Source: CAJBVG01 sp943371235
GTDB taxonomy: Bacteria; Bacteroidota; Bacteroidia; Sphingobacteriales; Sphingobacteriaceae
Assembly: GCA_943371235.1 (NCBI GenBank)
Contig: CALRTZ010000001.1
Coordinates: 62,001 to 126,000 of the forward strand
DNA length: 64,000 nucleotides
Direction: 5' to 3'
The first letter of the stretch is position 1. The number at the start of each line of letters is the position of its first letter. Shown piece by piece: positions 19,261 through 26,806 of this stretch. The notes under the pieces are model-generated. The model was not told the origin of the DNA and searched no databases. It worked only from the letters and a program-made list of their open reading frames with translations. Both the position numbers and the translations under genes were made by a program.

Positions 19261-19716
19261 TTAAGGGTTTTGTTTTTTACCCATTACTTCTTCTGCCAGG
19301 TTCGCAAAATCTTCTGGCTCGTCGTTCAACATCGAATCGTAATTTGATTTCGACCAAACTTCTATTCTGTTCGAATACGCAAAAAGCACCAAGTCTTTTT
19401 CTATCGAAGCATATTCTAATAATGATTTTGGAAGTAATAAGCGGCTGGTGCCATCTAACGTTAGTTCACTTGCGCCACGGAAAAAGTATCTGGCAAATTC
19501 TCGGTTTTTCTTCGCGTAAAGGTTTAATTGATTAACCTCGTCGCTAATAACTTTCCATTCGTTTAAAGGATACAAAACCAAGCATTTTTCAAAGCCACGG
19601 TTAATCACAAACTTGTCTTGCGCCTCCGGAGATAGCTGCTTCTTTAAACCCGACGGTAGCATCAATCTACCTTTCGGATCTAACTTGCATTCATATTCAC
19701 CTAAAAACTGACTCAT
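19261..19716 (-). CDS. mraZ: Transcriptional regulator MraZ
   Basis: Two SpoVT/AbrB-like beta-barrel modules: the first with FLGEYECKLDPKGRLMLP, the second with GASELTLDGTSRLLLP. MraZ binds direct repeats upstream of its own gene and controls the dcw operon. I start at the ATG at 19716 (MSQFLGEYECKLD), where the family begins; an upstream ATG at 19755 adds 13 lysine-rich residues and would lie only a few bases from the putative operator. 151 residues. First gene of the dcw operon. Confidence 0.95.
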   Translation of the reverse strand: MSQFLGEYECKLDPKGRLMLPSGLKKQLSPEAQDKFVINRGFEKCLVLYPLNEWKVISDEVNQLNLYAKKNREFARYFFRGASELTLDGTSRLLLPKSLLEYASIEKDLVLFAYSNRIEVWSKSNYDSMLNDEPEDFANLAEEVMGKKQNP

Positions 19717-19759
19717 TTGTACTTTTTGCTTCTTTTCCTTCTGTAAAATTATCAAATCT

Positions 19760-19785
19760 TACCACTTTTTACCACATTCTACCAC
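19760..19785 (-). promoter_or_regulatory. Putative MraZ operator: three GTGGTA direct repeats spaced 10 bp
   Basis: On the minus strand, GTGGTA occurs at 19785-19780, 19775-19770 and 19765-19760, exactly one helical turn apart, about 45-70 bases upstream of the mraZ ATG. In E. coli and mycoplasmas MraZ binds three or more TGGGN-type repeats with the same 10-base period. A TAAGATTTG stretch immediately downstream could be the -7 element, placing the repeats between the promoter elements. Confidence 0.7.
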
Positions 19786-19813
19786 AAAAAGTTTTCAACA
19801 TGCCTATAGCACA

Positions 19814-19848
19814 TAAAAAAAGGCCATCCGTTTCCGAATGGCCTTTGC
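19814..19848 (-). terminator. Intrinsic terminator for the small minus-strand transcript
   Basis: The arms AAAGGCCAT (19819-19827) and ATGGCCTTT (19838-19846) form a perfect 9-bp stem extended by CG pairs. On the minus strand it is followed by a T run. It lies about 35 bases past the stop of the 26-residue peptide gene and just upstream of the MraZ operator. Confidence 0.75.
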
Positions 19849-19882
19849 AAAAATGCGTTCCTTATCTTCTGGATTATTTCGC

Positions 19883-19963
19883 TTATAAGTGACCTTTGTA
19901 CTTTCTTACTGCAAAAATAAGTACGAGGTTGATTACGATTAGAATACTAACAATGAGTACCAT
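19883..19963 (-). CDS. Candidate small single-span membrane peptide (26 aa)
   Basis: The minus-strand frame starts with ATG at 19963 and ends TAA at 19883. It encodes a hydrophobic helix (MVLIVSILIVINLVLIFAVR) followed by a basic hydrophilic tail (KYKGHL). The frame stays open upstream, and a TTG at 20005 would add 14 polar, basic residues. A strong terminator follows, so the gene and terminator look like a stand-alone short transcript between mraZ and guaD. The positive-inside pattern and terminator argue for a real gene; the short length argues for caution. No family recognised. Confidence 0.45.
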   Translation of the reverse strand: MVLIVSILIVINLVLIFAVRKYKGHL

Positions 19964-20156
19964 AGCTTTTTGTTTAGTTCTATTTTTATTGAATATTGGA
20001 TTCAATTGTTTTTTACTTCTGAACTACAAATTTCTTTAATAAAAAATGAATTCCATATACGTAGTTTGCGGTATTTTTCAGATATTTTTTATAAGTCAAA
20101 AATGAAGTCAAAACCAGATTTGCAGAACGCAAATCACTGTAAATGAATTATGTAAA

Positions 20157-20621
20157 CTAGTATTTTACGTTTCCTTCTAATTTATACCATAATTCAAAAG
20201 CTTCTAAGGCTTCTTCTCTAAGCACTTGTTCGCAAGGAATTGTCCGATCTTTCATTTCCTTCGAAATTTCGTCGTAAATGAAATGATCATCGAAGTTGAT
20301 TTTTGCAGCATCAAGCTTGCTATTGGCATAATAAATTTTGCTGGCACGCGACCAATAAATGGCTGAAAGGCACATAGGGCAAGGCTCGCAGCTCGTATAT
20401 ATTTCGCAACCATCCAGTTGAAATGTTCCTAATTCTTTGCAAGCATTTCTAATGGCAACCACCTCTGCATGTGCCGTTGGGTCGTTGGTACTGGTCACTT
20501 CGTTTGCACCCCTTGCAATAATCTTCCCATCCTTTACGATTACACATCCAAAAGGTCCACCTTTTTTTAAAACAACGTTGTTAATAGAAAGCTTAATAGC
20601 TTCGCGCATGAAATCTTCCAT
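20157..20621 (-). CDS. guaD: Guanine deaminase-like nucleoside/nucleobase deaminase
   Basis: Cytidine-deaminase-fold zinc enzyme of 154 residues. Zinc and catalytic motif HAEVVAIRNA and the PCPMC cysteine pair are present. The surrounding sequence (GGPFGCVIVKDGKIIA, TSNDPTAHAE-like, YTSCEPCPMCLSAIYW, NFDDHFIYDEI, RTIPCEQV) follows Bacillus GuaD rather than TadA, so the likely reaction is guanine to xanthine. The start is taken at 20621 (MEDFMREAIKL); an ATG at 20666 would add 15 residues that are just translated heptamer repeat. Confidence 0.8.
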   Translation of the reverse strand: MEDFMREAIKLSINNVVLKKGGPFGCVIVKDGKIIARGANEVTSTNDPTAHAEVVAIRNACKELGTFQLDGCEIYTSCEPCPMCLSAIYWSRASKIYYANSKLDAAKINFDDHFIYDEISKEMKDRTIPCEQVLREEALEAFELWYKLEGNVKY

Positions 20622-20663
20622 ATAGTTGAATTGTAAATTGTGAGTTGTGAATTGTAAATTTCG
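20622..20663. repeat. Heptamer repeat upstream of guaD
   Basis: Period-7 words GTAAATT, GTGAGTT, GTGAATT and GTAAATT on the plus strand directly precede the guaD start codon. They are related to the GTGAATT words at 21334-21464 and 58192-58279. Confidence 0.7.
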
Positions 20664-20687
20664 CATTTAACAAAATAGTCTGCCGTT

Positions 20688-20747
20688 TTCGACATTTCGA
20701 CATTTCGAAAATTCGCTAGTTCGCTAATTCGTTATTTCGCTATTTCG
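20688..20747. repeat. Octamer repeat at the ompH-like 3' end
   Basis: Plus-strand words of period 8: GACATTTC twice, then TTCGCTAG, TTCGCTAA, TTCGTTAT and TTCGCTAT. The ompH-like stop codon (TAG, 20740-20742) and its last codon lie inside the repeat. Confidence 0.8.
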
Positions 20748-21333
20748 ATTTCTCTTTATACTGCTTATTCAAGCCTTCCAACACTTCCTCTGTAATGTCT
20801 AGGCTATCATTCGCATACAAAATTCCCGAACCTTTGGTAAAGTTAAACACAATTTTATAACTCTTTTCCTTGGTGTGTTCTTTTAAATATTTAGAAACCT
20901 TATCAAAAAGTTGTTCATTAAATTTACTCTGATCTTCTTGCAATTTTGCTGCAGCATTTTCGCTAAACAATCGTAAATCTTGTTCCTTACGCATTAACGA
21001 TTCTTCGGTTCTAGCGCGCTGTTCAGGACTCATGCTAGATGCCATTTTTTGGTAGTTGGTAAATTCTAATTCAAGTACGCTTCTCTTCGACTCAATCTCC
21101 TTTTCGGTACGCAAGGTTTTTGCTTCAAATTCTTTCTTTGCGTTTTTGAAATAAACGTAATTCTCTAACAAAGAATCCCCGTTCACATATGCCGAACCTT
21201 GCGAAGGCATTGACATTAAAGTACTATCCGAGGCATTCACAAACACTGGGCCTTGTGGCTTACTTGTAAAATGCAAAATGTACAAAACTACTACTGCAAT
21301 TGCTAATACTATGTTAAATATGGATGACTTCAT
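20740..21333 (-). CDS. OmpH/Skp-family periplasmic chaperone-like protein
   Basis: 197 residues with an N-terminal membrane or signal segment (about 5-22, IFNIVLAIAVVVLYILHF), a Skp-like start to the mature domain (SAYVNGDSLLENYVYFKN), a long charged alpha-helical coiled coil (about 70-150), and a C-terminal beta strand region (YKIVFNFTKGSGILYANDSL DITEEVLEGLNK-like). This is the OmpH architecture: trimeric tentacle chaperones that hold unfolded outer-membrane proteins. The uncleaved-looking N-terminal helix suggests membrane anchoring. Final codon and stop come from the octamer repeat. Confidence 0.8.
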   Translation of the reverse strand: MKSSIFNIVLAIAVVVLYILHFTSKPQGPVFVNASDSTLMSMPSQGSAYVNGDSLLENYVYFKNAKKEFEAKTLRTEKEIESKRSVLELEFTNYQKMASSMSPEQRARTEESLMRKEQDLRLFSENAAAKLQEDQSKFNEQLFDKVSKYLKEHTKEKSYKIVFNFTKGSGILYANDSLDITEEVLEGLNKQYKEKSK

Positions 21334-21464
21334 GAATTGTGAATTGTGAATTGTGAATTTAAGAAACTGACTTGCGAATTGGAAATATGAATTATAGTTG
21401 GAAAATATGAATTGTGTATTATAAATTGAACTCGATTCAATTCACAATTCACAATTCATAATTA
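21334..21464. repeat. Paired heptamer repeats in opposite orientation between slyD-like and ompH-like genes
   Basis: The arm 21335-21359 consists of GTGAATT heptamers, and 21439-21463 of the reverse complement CACAATT/CATAATT; 24 of 25 bases pair. Degenerate AATTG/GAATT words fill the space between. The right end is 3 bases from the slyD-like stop and the left end touches the ompH-like start codon. Confidence 0.85.
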
Positions 21465-21466
21465 TT

Positions 21467-21979
21467 CTAGTGTTGGTGTCCGCCTTCGCCATGAACATGC
21501 CCATGGTCTAATTCTTCGGCAGTAGCTTCACGTATTTCGTGCACTAATCCTACAAAATTTAATTCTCTACCTGCTAATGGGTGGTTAAAGTCCATTTTCA
21601 CAATTTCTTCGGTAACATCTACCACTAAACCTTGCATTTTATTTCCATCTTGATCGCTCATCGGAATAAAAGCTCCTTTTGCAATTACTTCATCATCAAA
21701 CACACCGTCTACTAAAAATACATTTTTAGGTAAATCTACGATCGCTGTTTCATCAAACTCACCATACCCACTCTCTTCTTTAGATAATATGAAGTTAAAT
21801 GCTGCACCACTTTCTAAGTTTTCTAGTGCCATTTCAAATTTTTCTGGCAATCCACTTAATCCGTGTAAATACACAAACGGTTGCTCTGCGGTTACACGCT
21901 CTACTAACATTACGTTTTCACCTTCATTAACGCTTAACTCATAGGTTAAGGAAACTACTTTGTTTTGAGATACTTTCAT
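21467..21979 (-). CDS. FKBP-type peptidyl-prolyl isomerase, SlyD-like
   Basis: 170 residues. An FKBP half-domain with VSLTYELSVNEGE at the start and the FVYLHGLSGLPEKFEMAL motif is interrupted by an insert-in-flap chaperone domain (about 70-125, SGYGEFDETAIVDLPKNVF), as in SlyD. FNHPLAGRELNFVGLVHEI closes the FKBP domain. The histidine-rich tail (HGHVHGEGGHQH) can bind nickel or other metals, again as in SlyD. It acts in folding and possibly metal handling in the cytoplasm. Confidence 0.88.
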   Translation of the reverse strand: MKVSQNKVVSLTYELSVNEGENVMLVERVTAEQPFVYLHGLSGLPEKFEMALENLESGAAFNFILSKEESGYGEFDETAIVDLPKNVFLVDGVFDDEVIAKGAFIPMSDQDGNKMQGLVVDVTEEIVKMDFNHPLAGRELNFVGLVHEIREATAEELDHGHVHGEGGHQH

Positions 21980-22161
21980 TCTAATTTTTTAATATTTTAC
22001 ATACATGGAAGATTCCACAACACGTTTTCTAAATCTCGTATCAGAAATGGAATTCGAGGGCTGGCAACCAATGCCACAAAAGTAATCAAATACTTAACAG
22101 AATGTTGAAAAAAAAATGATTTTTAACCATCTTTTTTCACGCTTATCCCCCTTTAAAAAAG

Positions 22162-22169
22162 TATCTTTG
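22162..22169 (+). promoter_or_regulatory. gyrB -7 promoter element TATCTTTG
   Basis: TATCTTTG matches the Bacteroidota -7 consensus TAnnTTTG and lies 23 bases before the gyrB ATG, implying a short leader. No clear -33 TTG is seen at the expected spacing. Confidence 0.5.
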
Positions 22170-22192
22170 AAGCTATCCTGAAATAAAAGTAT

Positions 22193-24151
22193 ATGAGTGA
22201 GGAAAAAATTGACAAATCAAATTATTCTGCGGATAATATCCAAGTTTTAGAAGGTCTGGAAGCCGTTCGTAAACGTCCGGCAATGTACATTGGCGATACT
22301 GGCTTTAAAGGTTTACACCACCTTGTTTACGAGGTTGTTGACAACTCTATCGACGAGGCTTTGGCAGGTTATTGTACAGACATTGATGTAATTATTACAG
22401 AAGACAATAGCATACGTGTGCAAGATAATGGTCGTGGTATCCCAACCGATATGCACCCTAAAGAGAAAAAATCTGCTTTAGAAGTGGTAATGACCGTTTT
22501 ACACGCGGGTGGTAAATTCGATAAAGATACCTACAAAGTATCTGGTGGTTTGCACGGTGTGGGGGTAAGTTGCGTAAACGCCTTATCTATTGCATTAAAA
22601 GCAGAAGTTCACAGAAATGGTAAAATATTTCAACAAGAATATTCAAAAGGTAAACCTTTATACGATGTAAAAGAAGTGGGTGAAACCAACATCCGTGGTA
22701 CTATTGTAACCTTTAAACCTGATGCCGAAATATTTACTCAAACTACCGAATACAAATTCGATACTTTAGCGGCTCGTTTACGCGAATTAGCATACTTAAA
22801 TAAAGGCATCCGCTTAACTTTAACCGATGAACGTGAAAAAGGCGAAAACGGTGAGTTTACGAAAGAAGAATTTTATTCTGAGGGTGGATTACGTGAATTC
22901 GTTAAATACTTAGACGGAACTCGTGAGCCTCTTATTCCTGAGCCTATTTACGTAGAAGGTAATAAATCGGGTATTCCGGTGGAGCTTGCACTTCAATACA
23001 ACAGCACATACAATGAAAACGTACACTCGTACGTAAATAATATTAATACCATTGAAGGCGGTACGCACGTTGCGGGTTTCCGTAGAGGTTTAACTCGTAC
23101 CTTAAAAGCGTATGCAGAAAAATCGGGATTATTAAAAAATCTTAAAATTGAAATTACAGGTGATGACTTCCGTGAGGGATTAACTGCCGTAATTTCGGTA
23201 AAAGTACAAGAACCACAATTTGAAGGTCAAACGAAAACCAAACTCGGTAACAACGAAGTAACGGGTGCAGTAGACCAAGCAGTAGGCGAAATTTTAAACA
23301 TCTACTTGGAAGAAAACCCAAGAGAGGCTAAAATGATTGTACAGAAAGTTATTTTGGCAGCAACCGCACGTAATGCAGCGCGTAAAGCAAGAGAATTAGT
23401 ACAACGTAAAAATGTATTAACAGGTTCGGGCTTGCCGGGTAAACTTTCAGATTGTTCGGAATCAGATCCTGCATTATGTGAGTTATACCTTGTAGAGGGT
23501 GACTCTGCGGGTGGTACAGCGAAGCAAGGACGTAACCGTGCATTCCAAGCTATTCTTCCATTAAAGGGTAAAATCTTGAACGTGGAGAAAGCAATGGAGC
23601 ATAAAATTTATGATAACGACGAGATCAAGAATATTTTCACCGCAATGGGTGTAAGTATCGGTACTGTTGAAGATCATAAAGCTTTAAACGTAGTAAAATT
23701 AAGATACCATAAAATCATCATCATGACGGATGCTGATATCGACGGTTCTCACATTACTACCTTGATTCTAACTTTCTTCTTCCGTTACATGAAAGAACTT
23801 ATTGAATCGGGTTATATATACATTGCCACTCCACCATTGTACTTAGTTAAAAAAGGTAAAGAGCAAGAATACGCTTGGGACGATAACCAACGTGATATTG
23901 CAGTACAACGATTAAAAGGTGCAGGTAAAGAAGAGAGTGTAAACATACAACGTTACAAAGGTTTGGGAGAGATGAACGCGGAGCAATTATGGTCAACTAC
24001 CATGAACCCAGAAACTCGTACTCTTCGCCAAGTAACCATCGAAAATGCTGCAGAATGCGATCATATTTTCTCTATGCTCATGGGCGACGAAGTTGCACCA
24101 CGTAGAGATTTTATCGAGAAAAATGCGAAGTACGCGAGAATCGACGTTTAA
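22193..24151 (+). CDS. gyrB: DNA gyrase subunit B
   Basis: 652 residues. GHKL ATPase domain with DNSIDEALAGYC, DNGRGIPTDMH and SGGLHGVGVSCVNALS (the ATP lid), transducer domain (about 220-400), then TOPRIM with LVEGDSAGGTAKQGRNR (Glu about 434) and the metal site MTDADIDGSHI (about 507). The tail QRYKGLGEMNAEQLW and C-terminal GDEVAPRRDFIEKNA are typical of GyrB rather than ParE. With GyrA it introduces negative supercoils. The length lacks the large E. coli insertion, as usual in this phylum. It overlaps the convergent serine hydrolase by 4 bases at the stop. Confidence 0.97.
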   Translation: MSEEKIDKSNYSADNIQVLEGLEAVRKRPAMYIGDTGFKGLHHLVYEVVDNSIDEALAGYCTDIDVIITEDNSIRVQDNGRGIPTDMHPKEKKSALEVVMTVLHAGGKFDKDTYKVSGGLHGVGVSCVNALSIALKAEVHRNGKIFQQEYSKGKPLYDVKEVGETNIRGTIVTFKPDAEIFTQTTEYKFDTLAARLRELAYLNKGIRLTLTDEREKGENGEFTKEEFYSEGGLREFVKYLDGTREPLIPEPIYVEGNKSGIPVELALQYNSTYNENVHSYVNNINTIEGGTHVAGFRRGLTRTLKAYAEKSGLLKNLKIEITGDDFREGLTAVISVKVQEPQFEGQTKTKLGNNEVTGAVDQAVGEILNIYLEENPREAKMIVQKVILAATARNAARKARELVQRKNVLTGSGLPGKLSDCSESDPALCELYLVEGDSAGGTAKQGRNRAFQAILPLKGKILNVEKAMEHKIYDNDEIKNIFTAMGVSIGTVEDHKALNVVKLRYHKIIIMTDADIDGSHITTLILTFFFRYMKELIESGYIYIATPPLYLVKKGKEQEYAWDDNQRDIAVQRLKGAGKEESVNIQRYKGLGEMNAEQLWSTTMNPETRTLRQVTIENAAECDHIFSMLMGDEVAPRRDFIEKNAKYARIDV

Positions 24152-25245
24152 AGATTCTCCGCTAATTTCACAAACACACTCTTCCATGGAACATCACCAT
24201 ACACAGAACCTAGTCTAACCACGACTAGGTTTTTTTCTGGGCAAACGTATATAAACTGCCCTAAAATTCCTTCGGCCATAAAATCTCTACCCGGTCTCGG
24301 AATCCACCATTGGTACTGGTAATATTTTACACTCGCATCGGCTGTATCTAATTTTGTAGAGGCTTCTACCCATGGCGCTGGCACTAATTGTTGTCCGTTC
24401 CAATTGCCTTTATTTAAGTACAATCTGCCGAACTTTGCAAAATCTACCGCTGTTGCATTTATACAACAAAATGTTTTTTCTAAACCGTCTTTTTTCTTGT
24501 CAATACTCCAACTTGCAGGGGTTTCCATTTGCAAGGGTGTCCATATTTTTTCTTGTAAATATTGAGTAATGCTTTTCGTTTTTAAGGCACGTTCTAAAAT
24601 TAAACCTAAGAGTTGCGTGTTGCCGCTTTGGTATTCAAAATCGGTGCCTGGCTCCTCTTCCATTTTCATTTTGCCAATCGATTTTCTCAATTGTCTACCG
24701 TAATAAAAGGTAGCTGCATCGCCAAATGGATTGTAATAACTTTCGTTAAATTTTAATCCTGATGTCATTTGTAATACATGGCGAATACTTACTTTTTCGA
24801 AGCCTGCTTTTTTTAGTTCCGGAATGTAATTGGTAATAGGCTCATTTTCTGATTTTATATATCCATCGGCAATGGCGCATCCAATTAATGCGGAAGTAAA
24901 AGATTTTGCTACCGAAAAAGAGGGTACAACATCAGTACTGGTATAGCCTTTGTAATAATTTTCGAAAATAATACTGTCATTTCTGATGATTAAAAATGCA
25001 ACTGTTTTATTTTTGGTATTGAGTTCATCTAAGGTGTATGTTTTTCCATTGATGATGAAGTTTGGGATTTTTGCAGTGCCTCTGCCATCCTTAAATTTAA
25101 AAGGGCTTTCAGAAGCTTTTAATTCTCTACTCGGAAATTTTTTATGATCCTTTATATCAGCAAAATTATAAATAAAAAACCTGCCAACTTTACAAGAACT
25201 AAGTGTTATAGTAAGTATTAATATTGCTAGAATTCCTTTTTTCAT
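24148..25245 (-). CDS. Serine hydrolase of the beta-lactamase/class C (PF00144) family, predicted lipoprotein
   Basis: 365 residues. A lipoprotein signal (LAILILTITLSSC, lipobox cysteine about 18) targets the envelope. The nucleophile motif SVAKS (SFSVAKSFTSALIG, about 110) and a Y-x-N-like YQSGN (about 197) belong to the penicillin-recognising serine hydrolase fold; tryptophan-rich C-terminal WWIPRPGRDFMAEG and GQFIYVCPEKNLVVVRLG supply the last strands. Such proteins act as esterases, D-aminopeptidases or peptidoglycan hydrolases; the substrate is not predictable here. Convergent with gyrB with no terminator between them. Confidence 0.85.
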   Translation of the reverse strand: MKKGILAILILTITLSSCKVGRFFIYNFADIKDHKKFPSRELKASESPFKFKDGRGTAKIPNFIINGKTYTLDELNTKNKTVAFLIIRNDSIIFENYYKGYTSTDVVPSFSVAKSFTSALIGCAIADGYIKSENEPITNYIPELKKAGFEKVSIRHVLQMTSGLKFNESYYNPFGDAATFYYGRQLRKSIGKMKMEEEPGTDFEYQSGNTQLLGLILERALKTKSITQYLQEKIWTPLQMETPASWSIDKKKDGLEKTFCCINATAVDFAKFGRLYLNKGNWNGQQLVPAPWVEASTKLDTADASVKYYQYQWWIPRPGRDFMAEGILGQFIYVCPEKNLVVVRLGSVYGDVPWKSVFVKLAENL

Positions 25246-25285
25246 ACCTCAAATTTTATTCAATATATGAAAAAAAACACTCAGC

Positions 25286-25717
25286 CTAATAATTCAACCA
25301 AACTTGCTTGTTTTTATAATCAATTAAAGCATCGTATTTCATCAATACATCGTTCCCTAACACTCCTTGTATAGGAGCTAAATTCATACGACCATAAGTG
25401 TGGTTTACATGAGATAAATCGAGCAGAGCTGCTTTGTAATTTTGCAATACTAAATCGCCTAATCTAAAACTTTCAAAAATACATTCGAAAATTTCCATGG
25501 AATTGGTGCCTAAACCTGAGGAGATTTGCTCGGCAGAATTAATTTCTAAATCCTTCATATGTTCAAAAATATACGAACTATCAAAGGCTGTTTGAGAAGC
25601 GCCCGAATCTACAATTAAAGAAATCTCTTTCCCATTTATTTCAGCAACAATACGCAAATGAAAACCCGAATCATTGAGTTTCAAAATTTCAAACGGTATG
25701 GCTTTTTGGTTTTTCAT
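25286..25717 (-). CDS. Retropepsin-like aspartic protease (clan AA)
   Basis: 143 residues without a signal peptide. The active-site motif SLIVDSGASQTAFDS (about 30-44) is the D-S/T-G triad of single-domain, dimeric retropepsin-like proteases, with a hydrophobic strand (GVLGNDVLMKYDALIDY) near the C-terminus matching the second conserved hydrophobic-G motif. Function in bacteria is mostly unknown. It lies between mdh and the serine hydrolase on the same strand, 40 bases upstream of the latter. Confidence 0.82.
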   Translation of the reverse strand: MKNQKAIPFEILKLNDSGFHLRIVAEINGKEISLIVDSGASQTAFDSSYIFEHMKDLEINSAEQISSGLGTNSMEIFECIFESFRLGDLVLQNYKAALLDLSHVNHTYGRMNLAPIQGVLGNDVLMKYDALIDYKNKQVWLNY

Positions 25718-25726
25718 AAAACAAAT

Positions 25727-25757
25727 AAAGGCATCGATAAATCGATGCCTTTACCTT
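25727..25757 (-). terminator. Intrinsic terminator after mdh
   Basis: The stem AAAGGCATCGAT/ATCGATGCCTTT with a 2-base loop is followed on the minus strand by a T-rich run. It is 15 bases past the mdh stop and ends just before the protease gene. Confidence 0.8.
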
Positions 25758-25771
25758 TATTTATTGTTAGG

Positions 25772-26710
25772 TTAAACTAATTTCATTTCAACAAGCACAT
25801 TGTTCATTGCACGAACTGCATCTGCACTTTTGTTAAACGCAGCTTGTTCTTCTTCGTTCAATTTGTAATCAACAATTTTCTCCCAGCCATTTTTACCAAT
25901 AACTACTGGCACACCCATACAGATGTCTGACTGTCCGTACTCACCTTCCAAAGATACACAGCAAGGGAATAATTTTTTCTCATCGCGTACAATGCTTTCT
26001 ACTAAAGCTGCACCTGCTGCACCTGGAGCATACCAAGCCGAAGTTCCTAATAAACCTGTAAGCGTAGCACCACCTACCATGGTATCAGCGGCAATTTTTT
26101 TCAATTTATCAGCATCTAGTAAATTAGAAACTGGCAAGCCATTTAGATGAGCTAAACGTGTTAAAGGAATCATGGTTGTATCACCGTGTCCGCCAACAAC
26201 TACTCCATGCAAATCATTCGAAGAGCAATTTAATTCTTGCGATAAATAATATTTAAAACGAGCGCTATCTAAAATACCACCCATGCCTATAATTCTATTT
26301 TTTGGTAGACCACTAGATTTTAATGCTAAGTAGGTCATCGTATCCATTGGGTTAGAAATTACTACAATAATTGCATTCGGTGAGTACTTCAAAATATTCT
26401 CTGTAACACCTTTTACAATTCCTGCATTAATACCAATTAATTCTTCACGTGTCATACCCGGTTTACGCGGAATACCCGAAGTAATAACTGCTACATCAGT
26501 ACCTGCTGTTTTGGTATAATCGTTTGTGCTTCCTACAATTTTAGTATCAAAGCCCAACAAAGCAGCCGTCTGCATCATATCCATTGCTTTGCCTTCGGCA
26601 AAACCTTCTTTAATATCAACTAACACTAATTCTTCTGCTAACTCCTTACGAGCAATATTATCGGCACAAGTAGCACCCACCGCTCCAGCACCTACAACTG
26701 TTATTTTCAT
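25772..26710 (-). CDS. mdh: Malate dehydrogenase (LDH-like type)
   Basis: NAD-dependent interconversion of malate and oxaloacetate in the TCA cycle. Rossmann motif ITVVGAGAVGATCADN at the N-terminus, coenzyme-proximal GIPRKPGMTREEL (substrate arginine loop), NPMDTMTY, MGGILDSARFKYYL with the substrate-binding Arg, and GGHGDTTMIPL with the catalytic His. The residue pattern and arginine loop favour malate over lactate. The start is ATG at 26710 (MKITVVGAG); an upstream in-frame start at 26758 would add 16 unconserved residues. 312 residues, normal. Confidence 0.95.
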   Translation of the reverse strand: MKITVVGAGAVGATCADNIARKELAEELVLVDIKEGFAEGKAMDMMQTAALLGFDTKIVGSTNDYTKTAGTDVAVITSGIPRKPGMTREELIGINAGIVKGVTENILKYSPNAIIVVISNPMDTMTYLALKSSGLPKNRIIGMGGILDSARFKYYLSQELNCSSNDLHGVVVGGHGDTTMIPLTRLAHLNGLPVSNLLDADKLKKIAADTMVGGATLTGLLGTSAWYAPGAAGAALVESIVRDEKKLFPCCVSLEGEYGQSDICMGVPVVIGKNGWEKIVDYKLNEEEQAAFNKSADAVRAMNNVLVEMKLV

Positions 26711-26806
26711 AAATTTTATGGTTATATTAAAAGATTGGCGAATATATAGAAGATTCACTAATTATAAAACCTTTTCTTACTTTCGAAGCAAAATTTTATA
26801 CGATTT

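Noticed and set aside
20157..20621. Call as tRNA adenosine deaminase TadA
   Set aside because: The flanking sequence (NFDDHFIYDEI, RTIPCEQV, GGPFGCVIV) follows guanine deaminase; TadA-specific tRNA-binding residues are not apparent.
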